Below, piece by piece: positions 1-9,084 of a stretch of DNA of 62,430 bases (its first letter is position 1; every line of letters begins with the position of its first letter). This stretch comes from Alistipes sp. GTDB lineage: Bacteria; Bacteroidota; Bacteroidia; Bacteroidales; Rikenellaceae. The stretch lies in NCBI GenBank assembly GCA_017631055.1, contig JAGBTZ010000053.1, positions 1-62,430 on the forward strand, given 5' to 3'. Below the pieces are notes generated by a model. That model saw only the letters and a list, made by a program, of their open reading frames with translations. It did not search any database and was not told where the DNA came from. The translations under genes were made by a program, and so were the position numbers.

Positions 1-2958
1 GTGTTGATGAACCGTGCTCCGACCCTTCACCGTCTGGGTATCCAGGCCTTCCAGCCTAAACTTATCGAGGGTAAGGCAATGCAGTTGCACCCGCTGGCAT
101 GTACAGCGTTCAACGCCGACTTCGATGGTGACCAGATGGCGGTGCACTTGCCGCTCGGCAATGCCGCAATTTTGGAGGCACAGCTGCTGATGCTCGGTTC
201 GCACAACGTCCTCAACCCCGCGAATGGTGCGCCTATCACCGTGCCTTCGCAGGATATGGTCCTCGGTCTTTACTACATCACCAAGCCCCGCAAGGGTGTC
301 AAGGGTGAGGGCCTGGTATTCTACGGACCGGAGGAGGCTATTATCGCCTACAACGAGGGTCGTGCCGCACTTCACGCTACGGTTAAGTGTATGGTATACG
401 ACTTCAATGAGGAGGGTGAGCGTGTCGAGATGCTCAAGGAGACCACTATCGGTCGTATCCTCTTCAACCAGGTTGTACCCGAGGAGGTTGGTTACATCAA
501 TGAGGTGCTTACCAAGCGTTCGTTGCGTGATATTATCGCAGTGGTGCTGAAGAAGGCGGGTGCCGATAAGGTGGCAGCGTTCCTTGACGATATTAAGAAT
601 ATGGGTTACCAGATGGCATTCCGTGGAGGTCTGTCGTTTAACCTCGAGGCGGTTATCGTGCCCGAGGAGAAGCGCCAGCTCGTTCAGGAGGGTTACGACC
701 GTTCGGATGCTATTATGGAGGACTATAATATGGGTCTTATCACCAACAACGAGCGTTATAACCAGATTATTGACGTTTGGACCAACATCAACTCCAAACT
801 TACAAAGGTTGTAATCGATACGCTGGTGAAGGATAACGATGGATTTAACCCCGTATACATGATGCTTGATTCGGGAGCGCGTGGTTCGAAGGAGCAGATT
901 CGTCAGCTCTCGGGTATGCGTGGTCTTATGGCTAAGCCCCAGAAGTCAGGTGTTGAGGGTGGTCAGCAGGTTATCGAGAACCCGATTTTGTCGAACTTTA
1001 AGGAGGGTCTTTCGGTGCTCGAGTACTTTATCTCTACGCACGGTGCGCGTAAGGGTCTTGCCGATACCGCACTTAAGACTGCCGATGCAGGTTACCTGAC
1101 CCGTCGTCTGGTTGATGTTGCACAGGATGTGATTATCAACGAGGAGGATTGTGGTACATTGCGTGGTTTGACCGCTACGGCTATCAAGCGTAACGATGAC
1201 GTAGTGCAGACTCTCTACGACCGCATCTTGGGTCGCACGGCTCTCAATGATATCATCCACCCGATTACGGGCGAGGTGATGTGTGCTGCCGGCGAGGAGA
1301 TTACCGAGGCTATTGCCGAGGCTATCGACAAGTCGCCGCTCGAGTCGGTTGAGATTCGTTCGGTGCTCACTTGCGAGGCACGCCGTGGTGTTTGTGCTAA
1401 GTGCTATGGTCGCAACCTGGCTACGGCTCGTATGGTTCAGAAGGGTGAGGTTGTCGGCGTTATCGCTGCACAGTCTATCGGTGAGCCTGGTACACAGCTG
1501 ACACTTCGTACATTCCACGTCGGTGGTGTTGCGGGTGGTACTACTGTTGAGACAAATGTTATTTCGAAATACGAGGGTCGCCTCGAGATTGACGAGTTGC
1601 GTACTATCAAGGGTAAGAACTCGCAGGGTGAGGCTATCGACCTTGTGATTTCGCGCCAGTCGGAGTTCCGCATTGTCGATCCGAAGACCGAAATCGTACT
1701 CTATACTCACAACTTGCCTTATGGTGCAACCCTCTTTATGCAGGATGGTGCCGAGGTTAAGAAGGGCGATTTGATCTGTGAGTGGGATCCCTACAACGCA
1801 GTTGTTATCGCTGAGCACGATGGTAAGGCTGTTTACGACAGCGTTATCGAGGGTGTTACCTTCCGTGAGGAGCGCGATGAGCAGACAGGTCTTTCGGAGA
1901 AGGTTATCATCGAGAGTAAGGACCGTACCAAGAACCCTGTCATCAAGATTGTTAGCAAGGAGGGTGAGGAGATTAAGGCCTACAACTTGCCTGTTACGGC
2001 ACACGTTGTGGTTAAGGATAACGCCAAGATTAAGGCTGGTGACATCCTTATCAAGATTCCTCGTGCCGTTGGTAAGTCGGGAGGCGATATCACCGGAGGT
2101 CTTCCTCGTGTTACCGAGCTCTTCGAGGCTCGTAACCCGTCTAACCCCGCAATCGTTTCGGAGATTGATGGTGAGGTAACCTTTGGCAAGATTAAGCGCG
2201 GTAACCGCGAGATTGTCATCACCTCGAAGCAGGGCGACATCAAGCGTTATCTCGTGCCCCTGTCGCGCCAGATTATCGTTCAGGAGAACGACTATGTGAA
2301 GGCAGGTATGCCGCTTTCGGATGGTGCAATTACTCCGAGCGATATCCTCCGCATCCTCGGACCTACCAAGGTTCAGGAGTACATCGTGAACGAGGTACAG
2401 GAGGTTTACCGTATGCAGGGTGTGAAGATTAACGATAAGCACTTTGAGGTTATCGTTCGTCAGATGATGAACAAGGTTCAGATTGAGGATCCGGGAGATA
2501 CCCGCTTCTTCGAGGACCAGGTAGTCGACAAGTGGGAGTTTATGGACGTGAACGACGAGTTGTACGACAAGGTGGTTGTTACCGATGCCGGCGATTCGAC
2601 TTCAGTTCAGGCAGGTCAGATTATCTCGGTGCGCAAGTTGCGTGATGAGAATTCGAGCCTCAAGCGTCGCGATATGAAGCCCGTACAGGTGCGTGATATC
2701 GTTCCCGCAACGTCGAATCAGGTACTTCAGGGTATCACTCGTGCAGCATTGCAGACCTCGAGCTTCATCTCGGCAGCATCGTTCCAGGAGACTACTAAGG
2801 TGCTTAATGAGGCAGCTATCCAGGGTAAGCGCGATCCGCTCGAGAACCTCAAGGAGAATGTTATCTGTGGTCATCTTATCCCGGGTGGTACCGGTCTGCG
2901 CGACTACGACAACTTGGTTGTCGGTGCGAAGGCAGATCTCGAGGTACTCGCTCGATAA
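1..2958 (+). CDS. rpoC: DNA-directed RNA polymerase subunit beta-prime, C-terminal part (5' end outside the window)
   Basis: This frame is open at the window edge and encodes 985 residues of the largest RNA polymerase subunit. The catalytic Mg-binding motif NADFDGD lies at residues 38-44, so roughly the first third of the protein (clamp, first zinc site) is missing. Downstream are the trigger-loop region ([16 protein letters not shown]) and the second zinc site, formed by Cys in the CGTLRGL segment and by the [11 protein letters not shown] cluster. The C-terminus continues through the conserved [12 protein letters not shown] and GTGLRDYD segments to a normal stop. The first ATG in the window is internal and is not the gene start. 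It is followed within 25 bases by a strong terminator. In most bacteria rpoB lies immediately upstream; that part cannot be seen here. Confidence 0.98.
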   Translation: MLMNRAPTLHRLGIQAFQPKLIEGKAMQLHPLACTAFNADFDGDQMAVHLPLGNAAILEAQLLMLGSHNVLNPANGAPITVPSQDMVLGLYYITKPRKGVKGEGLVFYGPEEAIIAYNEGRAALHATVKCMVYDFNEEGERVEMLKETTIGRILFNQVVPEEVGYINEVLTKRSLRDIIAVVLKKAGADKVAAFLDDIKNMGYQMAFRGGLSFNLEAVIVPEEKRQLVQEGYDRSDAIMEDYNMGLITNNERYNQIIDVWTNINSKLTKVVIDTLVKDNDGFNPVYMMLDSGARGSKEQIRQLSGMRGLMAKPQKSGVEGGQQVIENPILSNFKEGLSVLEYFISTHGARKGLADTALKTADAGYLTRRLVDVAQDVIINEEDCGTLRGLTATAIKRNDDVVQTLYDRILGRTALNDIIHPITGEVMCAAGEEITEAIAEAIDKSPLESVEIRSVLTCEARRGVCAKCYGRNLATARMVQKGEVVGVIAAQSIGEPGTQLTLRTFHVGGVAGGTTVETNVISKYEGRLEIDELRTIKGKNSQGEAIDLVISRQSEFRIVDPKTEIVLYTHNLPYGATLFMQDGAEVKKGDLICEWDPYNAVVIAEHDGKAVYDSVIEGVTFREERDEQTGLSEKVIIESKDRTKNPVIKIVSKEGEEIKAYNLPVTAHVVVKDNAKIKAGDILIKIPRAVGKSGGDITGGLPRVTELFEARNPSNPAIVSEIDGEVTFGKIKRGNREIVITSKQGDIKRYLVPLSRQIIVQENDYVKAGMPLSDGAITPSDILRILGPTKVQEYIVNEVQEVYRMQGVKINDKHFEVIVRQMMNKVQIEDPGDTRFFEDQVVDKWEFMDVNDELYDKVVVTDAGDSTSVQAGQIISVRKLRDENSSLKRRDMKPVQVRDIVPATSNQVLQGITRAALQTSSFISAASFQETTKVLNEAAIQGKRDPLENLKENVICGHLIPGGTGLRDYDNLVVGAKADLEVLAR

Positions 2959-2979
2959 TCTCGACCAAACCTATACCAA

Positions 2980-3018
2980 AGAGCCGTTTGCGAAAGCAGA
3001 CGGCTCTGTCGTTTTTTT
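2980..3018 (+). terminator. Rho-independent terminator of the rpoC operon
   Basis: The arms AGAGCCGT and ACGGCTCT pair, the stem continues TGC/GCA around a GAAA tetraloop, and a run of seven T follows. It starts 22 bases after the rpoC stop codon. Confidence 0.9.
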
Positions 3019-3045
3019 AGCTATTAGCCATTAGCCATTGGCTAA
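3018..3045. repeat. TAGCCAT-type short tandem repeat
   Basis: Four degenerate copies of TAGCCAT follow the rpoC terminator directly. The same motif recurs at 48576-48605, 48972-49009 and 50852-50988, so it is a dispersed repeat of this genome. Confidence 0.8.
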
Positions 3046-3048
3046 ATA

Positions 3049-3243
3049 ACCTCGTCATTCCGAGGGGTTGTTTGTGGTGAGGGTGGGGAGTGAAATGCCC
3101 TCTCAAACAACCCCGAGAGAATCTTCCGCTGTGAATAGTACGCTGCGGAGAGCGAGTTTCCAAAAAGGTAGATCTCCTCGCATTTGCTTGTGTACAACCC
3201 TCGCTCCCAACCCTTGCAAGATGCAAATACTCGAGATGACGAG
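3049..3243. repeat. MITE-like element with imperfect terminal inverted repeats
   Basis: The ends CTCGTCATTCCGAG (3049-3062) and CTCGAGATGACGAG (3230-3243) are near-perfect inverted repeats. Inside, GGGGTTGTTTG (3064-3074) is matched by CAAACAACCCC (3104-3114). It has no coding potential. The layout resembles a miniature inverted-repeat element or a dispersed palindromic repeat; no transposase is nearby and I cannot assign a family. Confidence 0.5.
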
Positions 3244-3274
3244 ATTTATAACACAGACCCCCTCCGCTTCGCTC

Positions 3275-3295
3275 GTCCCCCTAACTTAGGGGGAC
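3275..3295. repeat. Perfect 10-bp palindrome (GTCCCCCTAA / TTAGGGGGAC)
   Basis: Two 10-base arms are separated by one base. It is preceded by a C-rich CCCCCTCCGCTTCGCTCG stretch. It is probably one unit of a dispersed intergenic repeat; with so short a loop it may extrude as a cruciform rather than act as a terminator. Confidence 0.6.
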
Positions 3296-3316
3296 AATTG
3301 TCGTAACTATACCCCT

Positions 3317-3430
3317 CCCCAGTGTCCCCAGTGTCCCCAGTGTCCTCAGTTTCCCCAGTTCTCTGGGTTAGATGGGGATACTGGGGAGCGCAGTCTGCGA
3401 CTGCTTATGGGGAGAGTGGGGACACTGGGG
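3317..3430. repeat. CCCCAGTGT tandem repeat with an inverted copy
   Basis: Three to four copies of a 9-base unit (CCCCAGTGT, the later ones degenerate) run from 3317. A 14-base inverted copy of the same sequence lies at 3417-3430, so the block can fold back on itself. There are too few copies, and no spacers, for a CRISPR array. Confidence 0.65.
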
Positions 3431-3499
3431 ATTATGAGATTACTGAAGTTAGTGAGGTTGCTGAGAATTGCGAGTTAGTTGACAACATTTTTTTGTTTT

Positions 3500-3619
3500 C
3501 GGGGCTTTGTGGTATCCGCAAGGATACTGCAAAATGGGATAAGTAGCCTGTTGGAAGCTTGCTTACATAAAAGGCTACTTGTCCCGTTTTGATTATTGTC
3601 GCAGACAACCAAAGCCCCG
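3500..3619. repeat. Cloverleaf-like 120-base palindrome, candidate structured RNA or mobile palindrome
   Basis: The outer arms CGGGGCTTTG (3500-3509) and CAAAGCCCCG (3610-3619) pair. They enclose three hairpins: GTATCC-GCAA-GGATAC (3512-3527, a GNRA-type tetraloop), a 19-base stem between 3531-3549 and 3572-3590 whose only two differences are G-T wobble compatible, and TTGTC-GCA-GACAA (3596-3608). Such a closed multi-branch fold is unlikely by chance. I do not recognise it as a named RNA. No promoter is obvious, so it may be a DNA-level repeat. Confidence 0.55.
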
Positions 3620-3668
3620 CAATCAAACCAATAAAACCGACAACCAACTCTCACGTTGTCAAGTTCCT

Positions 3669-3762
3669 CGAAACGCAGTTTCGATTAAAAGGTTTTGGTG
3701 CCGCTTTTTTCGAAAAGCGGCAGTTGCCCGAATGGCAAAGGCACCTTTTTTCTAAAAGGTGC
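3669..3762. repeat. Nest of hairpins with mutually exclusive pairings
   Basis: The hairpins are CGAAAC-GCA-GTTTCG (3669-3683), CCGCTTTT-TTCG-AAAAGCGG (3701-3720), TTGCC-CGAAT-GGCAA (3724-3738) and GCACCTTTT...AAAAGGTGC (3741-3762). GGTGCC at 3697 can also pair with GGCACC at 3740, closing a two-hairpin unit and competing with the last hairpin. Near the rsmA 3' end it may help terminate that gene, but the repetition points to a dispersed palindromic element. Confidence 0.5.
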
Positions 3763-3805
3763 GAAAAGAAAAATGTTTGGTGCAGTTTTTTAAGGTGCAA
3801 ACTAT

Positions 3806-4591
3806 TTACAAGTGATTTGCGACCCAGTTGGTGAGTTCCACGAAGTCAGTGACCGAGAGTTGCTCGGCACGCTGGGTGAAGAAGGGGTGCTCTTCGCCTC
3901 CGAAGTTGCCGAAGACGGCCTTCAGCGAGTTGCGCAACATCTTGCGACGTTGTCCGAATGATGCCTTCACAACCTTTACGAAGAGCTTTTCGTCACAGTC
4001 GAGGCTTTGGACAGCGTTGCGCTTAAGGCGAATTACGGCACTCTTAACCTTCGGGGGTGGATTGAATACCTTCTCGCCCACGGTGAAGAGATACTCGATG
4101 TCGTACCACGCCTGCAACAGTACGCTCAGGATGCCGTACTCGCGTGAGCCCGGGGGCTCGGCAATACGCACCGCCACCTCCTTTTGAATCATGCCGACCG
4201 ACTCGGGTACAAGGTTGCGATTTTCGATTATCTTGAAGAAGATTTGCGAAGAGATGTTGTATGGGAAGTTGCCTATAATCTTCACTCCATCAGGGAATTG
4301 GCCTGCGAGGTCCATCTTCAGGAAGTCGCACGAGAGCAGGCGAGGCGTAAAGTCAGGGTAGTGCACATTCAGATAATCGACACTCTCGGTATCTATTTCG
4401 GCGCCCCATGTTACGATATCCTCGCGGCGCAGCAGATATTGGGTCAGCACACCCATACCGCAACCCACCTCTAATACCGTGTCGGGTTTAGAGGCCGTTC
4501 CGCCCGAGAGCGAATTGCAAATCTTTTGCGCTATATTCAGGTCGGTCAAGAAGTGCTGACCGAGCGCCTTTTTGGCTCTAACTTCACTCAT
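3806..4591 (-). CDS. rsmA: 16S rRNA (adenine(1518)-N(6)/adenine(1519)-N(6))-dimethyltransferase
   Basis: RsmA (KsgA) dimethylates two adjacent adenines in the loop of 16S rRNA helix 45 late in 30S assembly, using SAM. At 261 residues it has family length. It shows the N-terminal KKALGQHFL signature (7-15), the SAM-binding VLEVGCGMG (39-47), the catalytic NFPY motif (108-111) and the C-terminal FGQRRKMLRNSLK helix that contacts the ribosome. The start ATG at 4591 follows a -7-like box at 4611-4618. It converges on rpoC across the repeat-filled gap. Confidence 0.97.
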   Translation of the reverse strand: MSEVRAKKALGQHFLTDLNIAQKICNSLSGGTASKPDTVLEVGCGMGVLTQYLLRREDIVTWGAEIDTESVDYLNVHYPDFTPRLLSCDFLKMDLAGQFPDGVKIIGNFPYNISSQIFFKIIENRNLVPESVGMIQKEVAVRIAEPPGSREYGILSVLLQAWYDIEYLFTVGEKVFNPPPKVKSAVIRLKRNAVQSLDCDEKLFVKVVKASFGQRRKMLRNSLKAVFGNFGGEEHPFFTQRAEQLSVTDFVELTNWVANHL

Positions 4592-4610
4592 AACTCAATC
4601 TTTCGTGCGA

Positions 4611-4618
4611 CAAAGATA
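4611..4618 (-). promoter_or_regulatory. Bacteroidetes-type -7 box for rsmA
   Basis: On the minus strand this reads TATCTTTG, a perfect TAnnTTTG. It lies 19 bases upstream of the rsmA start and only 11 bases from the 3' end of the upstream gene. No clear -33 TTTG is seen. Confidence 0.55.
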
Positions 4619-4629
4619 GCAAAATTTGA

Positions 4630-5745
4630 TTAAACCTTCAGGAAGGTATCTTTCTTATAGAGGAAGTAGAGGAATAGCCAGCAAGCCAAGACGTAGCCGC
4701 CCGTAAGGATGACCTTGCTCCAATCCTCGGGACACATATCGGCAACGCCACCCAGGAAGAAGCGGGCAACCCTCTTAAAGTCGATAATCTTCTGTGCAAG
4801 GTAGATTGTAATCGAATTTAGACCTATAACGCGGAAGAAAAGGGTCCACTTTCGCCAACCTCGCACATCTATAATGTAGTAGAAGAGCGCAAACATCAGC
4901 AATGAGTAACTACCAACTGCCAACACAAACGATGACGACCAGAGCATCTTATTTATGGGCAGAACTGCGTTCCATCCCCACGCTACGAGAGCCATAATCG
5001 CACCTGCTGCGGCCATATATGCAGCCTTGCGGTTGCCTGAAACTCGCTCCTCGGGTTGGCGTACCCACTCGCCCGCAAAGTTACCGAGCATAGCCGTAAC
5101 CACTGCCGGCAGTGTCGAGAGTAATCCTTCGGGGTCGAAGGTGTCCCAAATCAACTTACCGGGCAAGAGCATACGGTCGATGTAGCCCACCAAGCAACCC
5201 TCGCGCGAGAGTGCCTCTGCTCCTGCTGCCGCATCGGGTGCCGGCACTAATGCCGACAAAGCCCAATAGCCGAGCAGAATTACCACCGCAACGATGCCTC
5301 GAGTGCGTACTCCGCAGTGGATATAGAGCAGTGCTGCCAGAGCCCACGCTGTGCCGATACGGCCCAATACGCTTGCGATACGCATATTCTCGAAGTCGAA
5401 CTTGAAGAACCCGTTGTAGACCACACCTAACGCAATGAGGATGAGCGCACGGCGCAGGATGTTCCAATGGATGCGACCTTCACTCAAACCCTTGGAACGC
5501 TGGGCTGCCAACGAGAAAGGGAACGATACTCCCGCAATGAAGAGGAAGAGCGGAAAGATTGTGTCGTGATGAGCAAGTCCATTCCATTCAACGTGGCGCA
5601 TCTGCTCGGCCAACCAGCCCGCAAAGGGAGCATCCGACAGAGCGCAGAGCGCAATTACAAAGCCCGAAAAGCCCATGATGAAGAGCATATCGAAGCCTCG
5701 AAGGGCATCGAGCGAGTGTAGACGTGAGTTGAGGTTTGGTTTCAT
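4630..5745 (-). CDS. NagX/HGSNAT-like multi-pass membrane acyltransferase (DUF5009-type)
   Basis: This is a 371-residue integral membrane protein. It opens with the SLDALRGFDML motif typical of the family that includes the heparan-alpha-glucosaminide N-acetyltransferase catalytic region and bacterial NagX. A family-typical His-Asp loop (HHDTIFPLFLFIAGVSFPFS) follows near residue 60, and about ten hydrophobic segments are predicted by eye. Related proteins transfer acetyl groups from acetyl-CoA to amino sugars across the membrane; the substrate here is unknown. It sits between rsmA and recQ with its own upstream gap, so it may be transcribed alone. Confidence 0.8.
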   Translation of the reverse strand: MKPNLNSRLHSLDALRGFDMLFIMGFSGFVIALCALSDAPFAGWLAEQMRHVEWNGLAHHDTIFPLFLFIAGVSFPFSLAAQRSKGLSEGRIHWNILRRALILIALGVVYNGFFKFDFENMRIASVLGRIGTAWALAALLYIHCGVRTRGIVAVVILLGYWALSALVPAPDAAAGAEALSREGCLVGYIDRMLLPGKLIWDTFDPEGLLSTLPAVVTAMLGNFAGEWVRQPEERVSGNRKAAYMAAAGAIMALVAWGWNAVLPINKMLWSSSFVLAVGSYSLLMFALFYYIIDVRGWRKWTLFFRVIGLNSITIYLAQKIIDFKRVARFFLGGVADMCPEDWSKVILTGGYVLACWLFLYFLYKKDTFLKV

Positions 5746-5820
5746 AAGTTCTTGTAAGAGTGGGGTAATGGTAGTTAAGGGTTATTAAGGAGAGGGGGAT
5801 ATCTGTAACCTACTTCCTCT

Positions 5821-5828
5821 CAAACATA
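5821..5828 (-). promoter_or_regulatory. Possible -7 box for the NagX-like gene
   Basis: It reads TATGTTTG on the minus strand, 76 bases upstream of the start. It fits TAnnTTTG; no -33 partner is visible. Confidence 0.35.
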
Positions 5829-5866
5829 ATTAACATATATAAAAGAGGAATTTTTAGGAGTGTGCA

Positions 5867-5912
5867 ATTTTCAAAGCCGCAGTTTACTGACGTAAATGAG
5901 GAATTTGAAAAT
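5867..5912. repeat. Nested palindrome ATTTTCAAA...TTTAC/GTAAA...TTTGAAAAT
   Basis: The outer 9-base arms are perfect (5867-5875 and 5904-5912), with an inner TTTAC-TGAC-GTAAA stem. It lies between the recQ 3' end and the NagX-like gene, where it could terminate recQ transcription on the minus strand. It has the look of a dispersed intergenic unit. Confidence 0.55.
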
Positions 5913-5946
5913 AAACAATGACGCCAAAATTACCTTTTAGATACAA

Positions 5947-8145
5947 CTAATTTCCTGCTTCGCACATAAACTTTATACGCACCAGACGAATCTCCTCCTC
6001 GGTATAGTCGCTACCCAGCTCCTCGATAGCCTCATCCAACGAATCACTCTCGGCATCCTCCTTGAAGTAGAGGTAGATATCCTCGATTTTGTCGTCGTCC
6101 ATGTAGGTATTCAGATAGTACGATATGTCGAGTCGTGTACCCGAGCGCACAATGCCCTCAATCTCGGTCAACAGCTCCTCGAAGTCGAGGTCGCGGGCAC
6201 GGGCAATATCCTCCAAATCCATCTTGCGGTCGATAGATTGGATGATAAATATCTTGTTGCCGGCCTTGTTGGCAACGGACTTCACGACCATATCCTGCGG
6301 GCGGACAATATCCTTCTCCTCGACATAAGCCTTGATAAGTTTGATGAACTCCTCGCCAAACTTGCGAGCCTTGCCGGCACCCACGCCCGAGATGTTCTGC
6401 ATCTCCTCGATGGTTATGGGGTATTGGATAGACATATCCTCGAGTGAGGGGTCTTGGAAGACCACAAACGGAGGCAAACCGTGCTGCTTGGCAACCTTCT
6501 TGCGCAGGTCCTTAAGCATCGCAAAGAGCTCCTCGTCGGCTGCACCACCCTTGCCCATGGGGGCAACCTCTGCCTCGCGCTCCTCCTCGTCATAGTCGCG
6601 GTCGAGGGCAATCATTACCGATGTGGGTGAGTCGATATACTTCTCGCCCTTCTCGTTTATCGAGATAAGACCGTAGTTTTCGATATTCTTGTCGATGAGA
6701 CCCATAATCAATGCCTGGCGCAGAACGGCACCCCAGAAACGCTCGTTCTTCTCGCTGCCGGCACCAAACCACTCGAGTTTGTTGTGGCCGTAACTCTTGA
6801 TTATGGCTGTAGTGCGACCCATCATCAGGTTGCAGAGGTGATCCATCTTGAACTTGTCGCCAATGTCGCGCAGAGCCTCCAGAGCCATCTGTAACTCCTT
6901 CTTTGCCTCGACTCTCGGGCGAGGATTACGACAGTTGTCGCAACAACCGCAATTGGCCTCGGGATAGACCTCTCCGAAGTAGTGTAGCAGGGTCTTGCGG
7001 CGGCAAATCGAGCTCTCGGCATACGAAACCGTCTCGAGTAACAGCAACTTACCAATCTCCTGCTCGGCAATGGGCTTGCCCTGCATAAACTTCTCGAGCT
7101 TTTGGATATCCTTATAGCTATAGAATGTCAGACAGTGTCCCTCGCCGCCATCGCGACCGGCACGACCGGTCTCTTGATAGTAACCCTCGAGTGACTTGGG
7201 TATATCGTAGTGGATAACGTAGCGCACATCGGGCTTGTCGATACCCATACCAAAGGCAATGGTCGCCACGATAACATCGACCCTCTCCATCAGGAAGTCA
7301 TCCTGATTATTGGCTCGGGTCTGGGCATCCATTCCGGCGTGGTAGGCCAACGCCTTAATGCCGTTGGCAACGAGCAACTCTGCGAGCTCCTCGACCTTCT
7401 TGCGACTCAGACAGTAGATGATACCGCTCTTGCCCTCGTTCTGCTTGATGAAGCGGATAATATCACGCTCGGCATCGTGCTTGGGGCGCAACTCATAGTA
7501 GAGGTTGGGGCGGTTGAACGATGATTTGAAGACCGTAGCATCCGACATTCCGAGGTTCTTTTGGATATCCATCTGCACCTTCGGGGTTGCCGTAGCGGTC
7601 AGGGCGATGAGTGGAGCCTGACCGATATCGTTGATAATAGGGCGTATACGGCGGTACTCGGGGCGGAAATCGTGACCCCACTCCGAGATACAATGCGCCT
7701 CGTCTATGGCGTAGAACGAAATCTTGATTTTACGCAGAAAGGCCACGTTGTCCTCCTTGGTGAGCGACTCGGGCGCGAAGTATAAAAGTTTGGTCTTGCC
7801 GGCCAACACATCATCCCTCACCTGCTGAATGGCAGACTTGTTGAGTGACGAATTGAGGAAGTGGGCAATGCCCGATTCGGTCGAGAATGTACGCATCGCA
7901 TCGACCTGATTCTTCATCAGGGCGATAAGGGGCGAGATGACTATCGCCACGCCATCCATCAAGAGCGCTGGCAGTTGGTAGCAGAGCGATTTACCGCCAC
8001 CGGTGGGCATCAAGACAAATGTATCTTTGCCGTCAAGCACGTTGCGAATTACAGCCTCCTGATTTCCCTTGAAAGATGAGAATCCGAAGTACTCCTTAAG
8101 CTTGTCGTAAAGCATATCAGCGTTATGTGTGGTACTATTAGCCAT
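5947..8145 (-). CDS. recQ: ATP-dependent DNA helicase RecQ (long form with HRDC and C-terminal extension)
   Basis: RecQ unwinds DNA 3' to 5' in recombination and fork repair. This 732-residue protein has the Walker A PTGGGKS (47-53), the DEAH box (148-151) followed by CISEWGHDFRPEY, motif V/VI (GMGIDKPDVR and QETGRAGRDG), a four-cysteine zinc site ending CGCCDNC, an RQC winged helix, and an HRDC domain near residues 540-610. About 120 further residues form an acidic, helical C-terminal extension ending in a DYTEEEIRLVRIKF segment, making it longer than E. coli RecQ (about 610). A second, shorter RecQ is encoded at 17182-19098. Confidence 0.96.
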   Translation of the reverse strand: MANSTTHNADMLYDKLKEYFGFSSFKGNQEAVIRNVLDGKDTFVLMPTGGGKSLCYQLPALLMDGVAIVISPLIALMKNQVDAMRTFSTESGIAHFLNSSLNKSAIQQVRDDVLAGKTKLLYFAPESLTKEDNVAFLRKIKISFYAIDEAHCISEWGHDFRPEYRRIRPIINDIGQAPLIALTATATPKVQMDIQKNLGMSDATVFKSSFNRPNLYYELRPKHDAERDIIRFIKQNEGKSGIIYCLSRKKVEELAELLVANGIKALAYHAGMDAQTRANNQDDFLMERVDVIVATIAFGMGIDKPDVRYVIHYDIPKSLEGYYQETGRAGRDGGEGHCLTFYSYKDIQKLEKFMQGKPIAEQEIGKLLLLETVSYAESSICRRKTLLHYFGEVYPEANCGCCDNCRNPRPRVEAKKELQMALEALRDIGDKFKMDHLCNLMMGRTTAIIKSYGHNKLEWFGAGSEKNERFWGAVLRQALIMGLIDKNIENYGLISINEKGEKYIDSPTSVMIALDRDYDEEEREAEVAPMGKGGAADEELFAMLKDLRKKVAKQHGLPPFVVFQDPSLEDMSIQYPITIEEMQNISGVGAGKARKFGEEFIKLIKAYVEEKDIVRPQDMVVKSVANKAGNKIFIIQSIDRKMDLEDIARARDLDFEELLTEIEGIVRSGTRLDISYYLNTYMDDDKIEDIYLYFKEDAESDSLDEAIEELGSDYTEEEIRLVRIKFMCEAGN

Positions 8146-8174
8146 TTACTCGTCCGATTTCACAATTTTTCAGT

Positions 8175-8182
8175 CAAAGATA
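8175..8182 (-). promoter_or_regulatory. -7 box for recQ
   Basis: TATCTTTG on the minus strand, 29 bases upstream of the recQ ATG, in the divergent recQ-lptB gap. Confidence 0.5.
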
Positions 8183-8206
8183 GAAAATTATTTCGAATTT
8201 TTATCA

Positions 8207-8214
8207 TAACTTTG
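8207..8214 (+). promoter_or_regulatory. -7 box for the lptB-aro operon
   Basis: TAACTTTG fits TAnnTTTG exactly and lies 19 bases upstream of the lptB ATG, so the leader would be only about a dozen bases. No canonical -33 TTTG at the expected distance. Confidence 0.55.
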
Positions 8215-8233
8215 TAAAAAATTTAATAGCCCA

Positions 8234-9001
8234 ATGCGACTTTTTACAACCGATTTAGTCAAGAAATACAAGTCCCGCACGGTCGTTGACCATGTGTCAA
8301 TAGATGTAAATCAGGGAGAAATCGTTGGTCTGCTCGGCCCGAACGGAGCCGGAAAGACCACCTCATTTTATATGATTGTTGGACTTATCAAACCCAACGA
8401 AGGACAGATATTTCTCCAGTATGATGACGGCAATACTGTCGAGTTGACCAAGATGCCGGTCTACCGCCGTGCGCAGATGGGTGTTGGTTACCTTGCGCAG
8501 GAGGCTTCGGTCTTCCGCCGCCTGTCGGTTGAGGATAACATCAAGGCTGTGCTCGAGATGACCGACTTCTCGAAGGAGTATCAGGCCGAGCGATGCGAGG
8601 CTCTCATCGAGGAGTTCCGTCTGCAGAAGGTGCGCAAGAGCCTCGGTATCCAACTATCGGGTGGTGAGCGCCGCCGTACCGAGATTGCTCGTGCTGTGGC
8701 TATCAATCCCGCCTTTATCCTCTTGGATGAGCCGTTTGCGGGTGTTGACCCCATCGCTGTTGAGGATATTCAGAGCATTGTTGCTACGCTCAAGAATAAG
8801 AATATCGGTGTGATTATCACCGACCACAATGTCGATGAGACGCTCGCCATTACCGACCGTACATATCTGCTCTACGAGGGCAAGATTCTCAAGACGGGTA
8901 CTGCCGAGGATTTGGCTAATGACGAGATGGTGCGCCGTGTCTACCTGGGCAAGAACTTCGAGCTCAAGCGCAACCATCGTTTTGAATTGGAGGAGAAATA
9001 G
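8234..9001 (+). CDS. lptB: LPS export ABC transporter ATP-binding protein LptB
   Basis: LptB is the cytoplasmic ATPase that powers LptFG extraction of lipopolysaccharide from the inner membrane. The 255-residue protein has the Walker A GPNGAGKT (35-42), an LSGGERRR signature, Walker [14 protein letters not shown] and the switch His in ITDHNV. The [12 protein letters not shown] sequence and the TDHNV loop match the LptB branch rather than the livF/G branch. lptF, lptG and lptC are not in this window. It is followed by aroA after an 83-base gap containing AATTGATAA-type repeats. Confidence 0.93.
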   Translation: MRLFTTDLVKKYKSRTVVDHVSIDVNQGEIVGLLGPNGAGKTTSFYMIVGLIKPNEGQIFLQYDDGNTVELTKMPVYRRAQMGVGYLAQEASVFRRLSVEDNIKAVLEMTDFSKEYQAERCEALIEEFRLQKVRKSLGIQLSGGERRRTEIARAVAINPAFILLDEPFAGVDPIAVEDIQSIVATLKNKNIGVIITDHNVDETLAITDRTYLLYEGKILKTGTAEDLANDEMVRRVYLGKNFELKRNHRFELEEK

Positions 9002-9009
9002 TTTTTTTA

Positions 9010-9080
9010 TTGACAATTAAAAGAAATTGAAAGGGTATCCACATCCCCAAAAAAATTATCAATTCTCAATTATCAATTGG
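9010..9080. repeat. AATTGATAA/TTATCAATT-type repeat between lptB and aroA
   Basis: An A/T-rich block with three to four degenerate copies of CAATTATCAATT. The same family appears at 22826-22860 and 60931-60970 and at the 3' end of the gene at 34380. Confidence 0.6.
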
Positions 9081-9084
9081 ATAA

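Larger units (their letters stand above)
2959..3805. other. Gene-free gap of about 850 bases filled with palindromic repeats
   Basis: No convincing gene lies between rpoC and rsmA, whose 3' ends converge here. The short open frames present have no family features and consist largely of repeat sequence. The gap holds, in order, the rpoC terminator, a TAGCCAT array, a 195-base element with inverted ends, a GTCCCCCTAA palindrome, a 9-base tandem repeat, a cloverleaf-like palindrome and a nest of hairpins. These are listed separately. I infer a landing site or dumping ground for small non-coding repeats. Confidence 0.8.

Noticed and set aside
946..2442. 498-codon open frame antisense to rpoC
   Set aside because: Its low-complexity Leu/Asn/Thr composition is the reverse reading of strongly biased rpoC codons; no start context and no family features.
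3068..3289. Small open frames in the rpoC-rsmA gap
   Set aside because: They run through inverted repeats on both strands, with no codon bias or domain features.
3317..3360. Tandem 9-base units as a possible CRISPR array
   Set aside because: Units are directly adjacent with no unique spacers, too short, and no cas gene is present.
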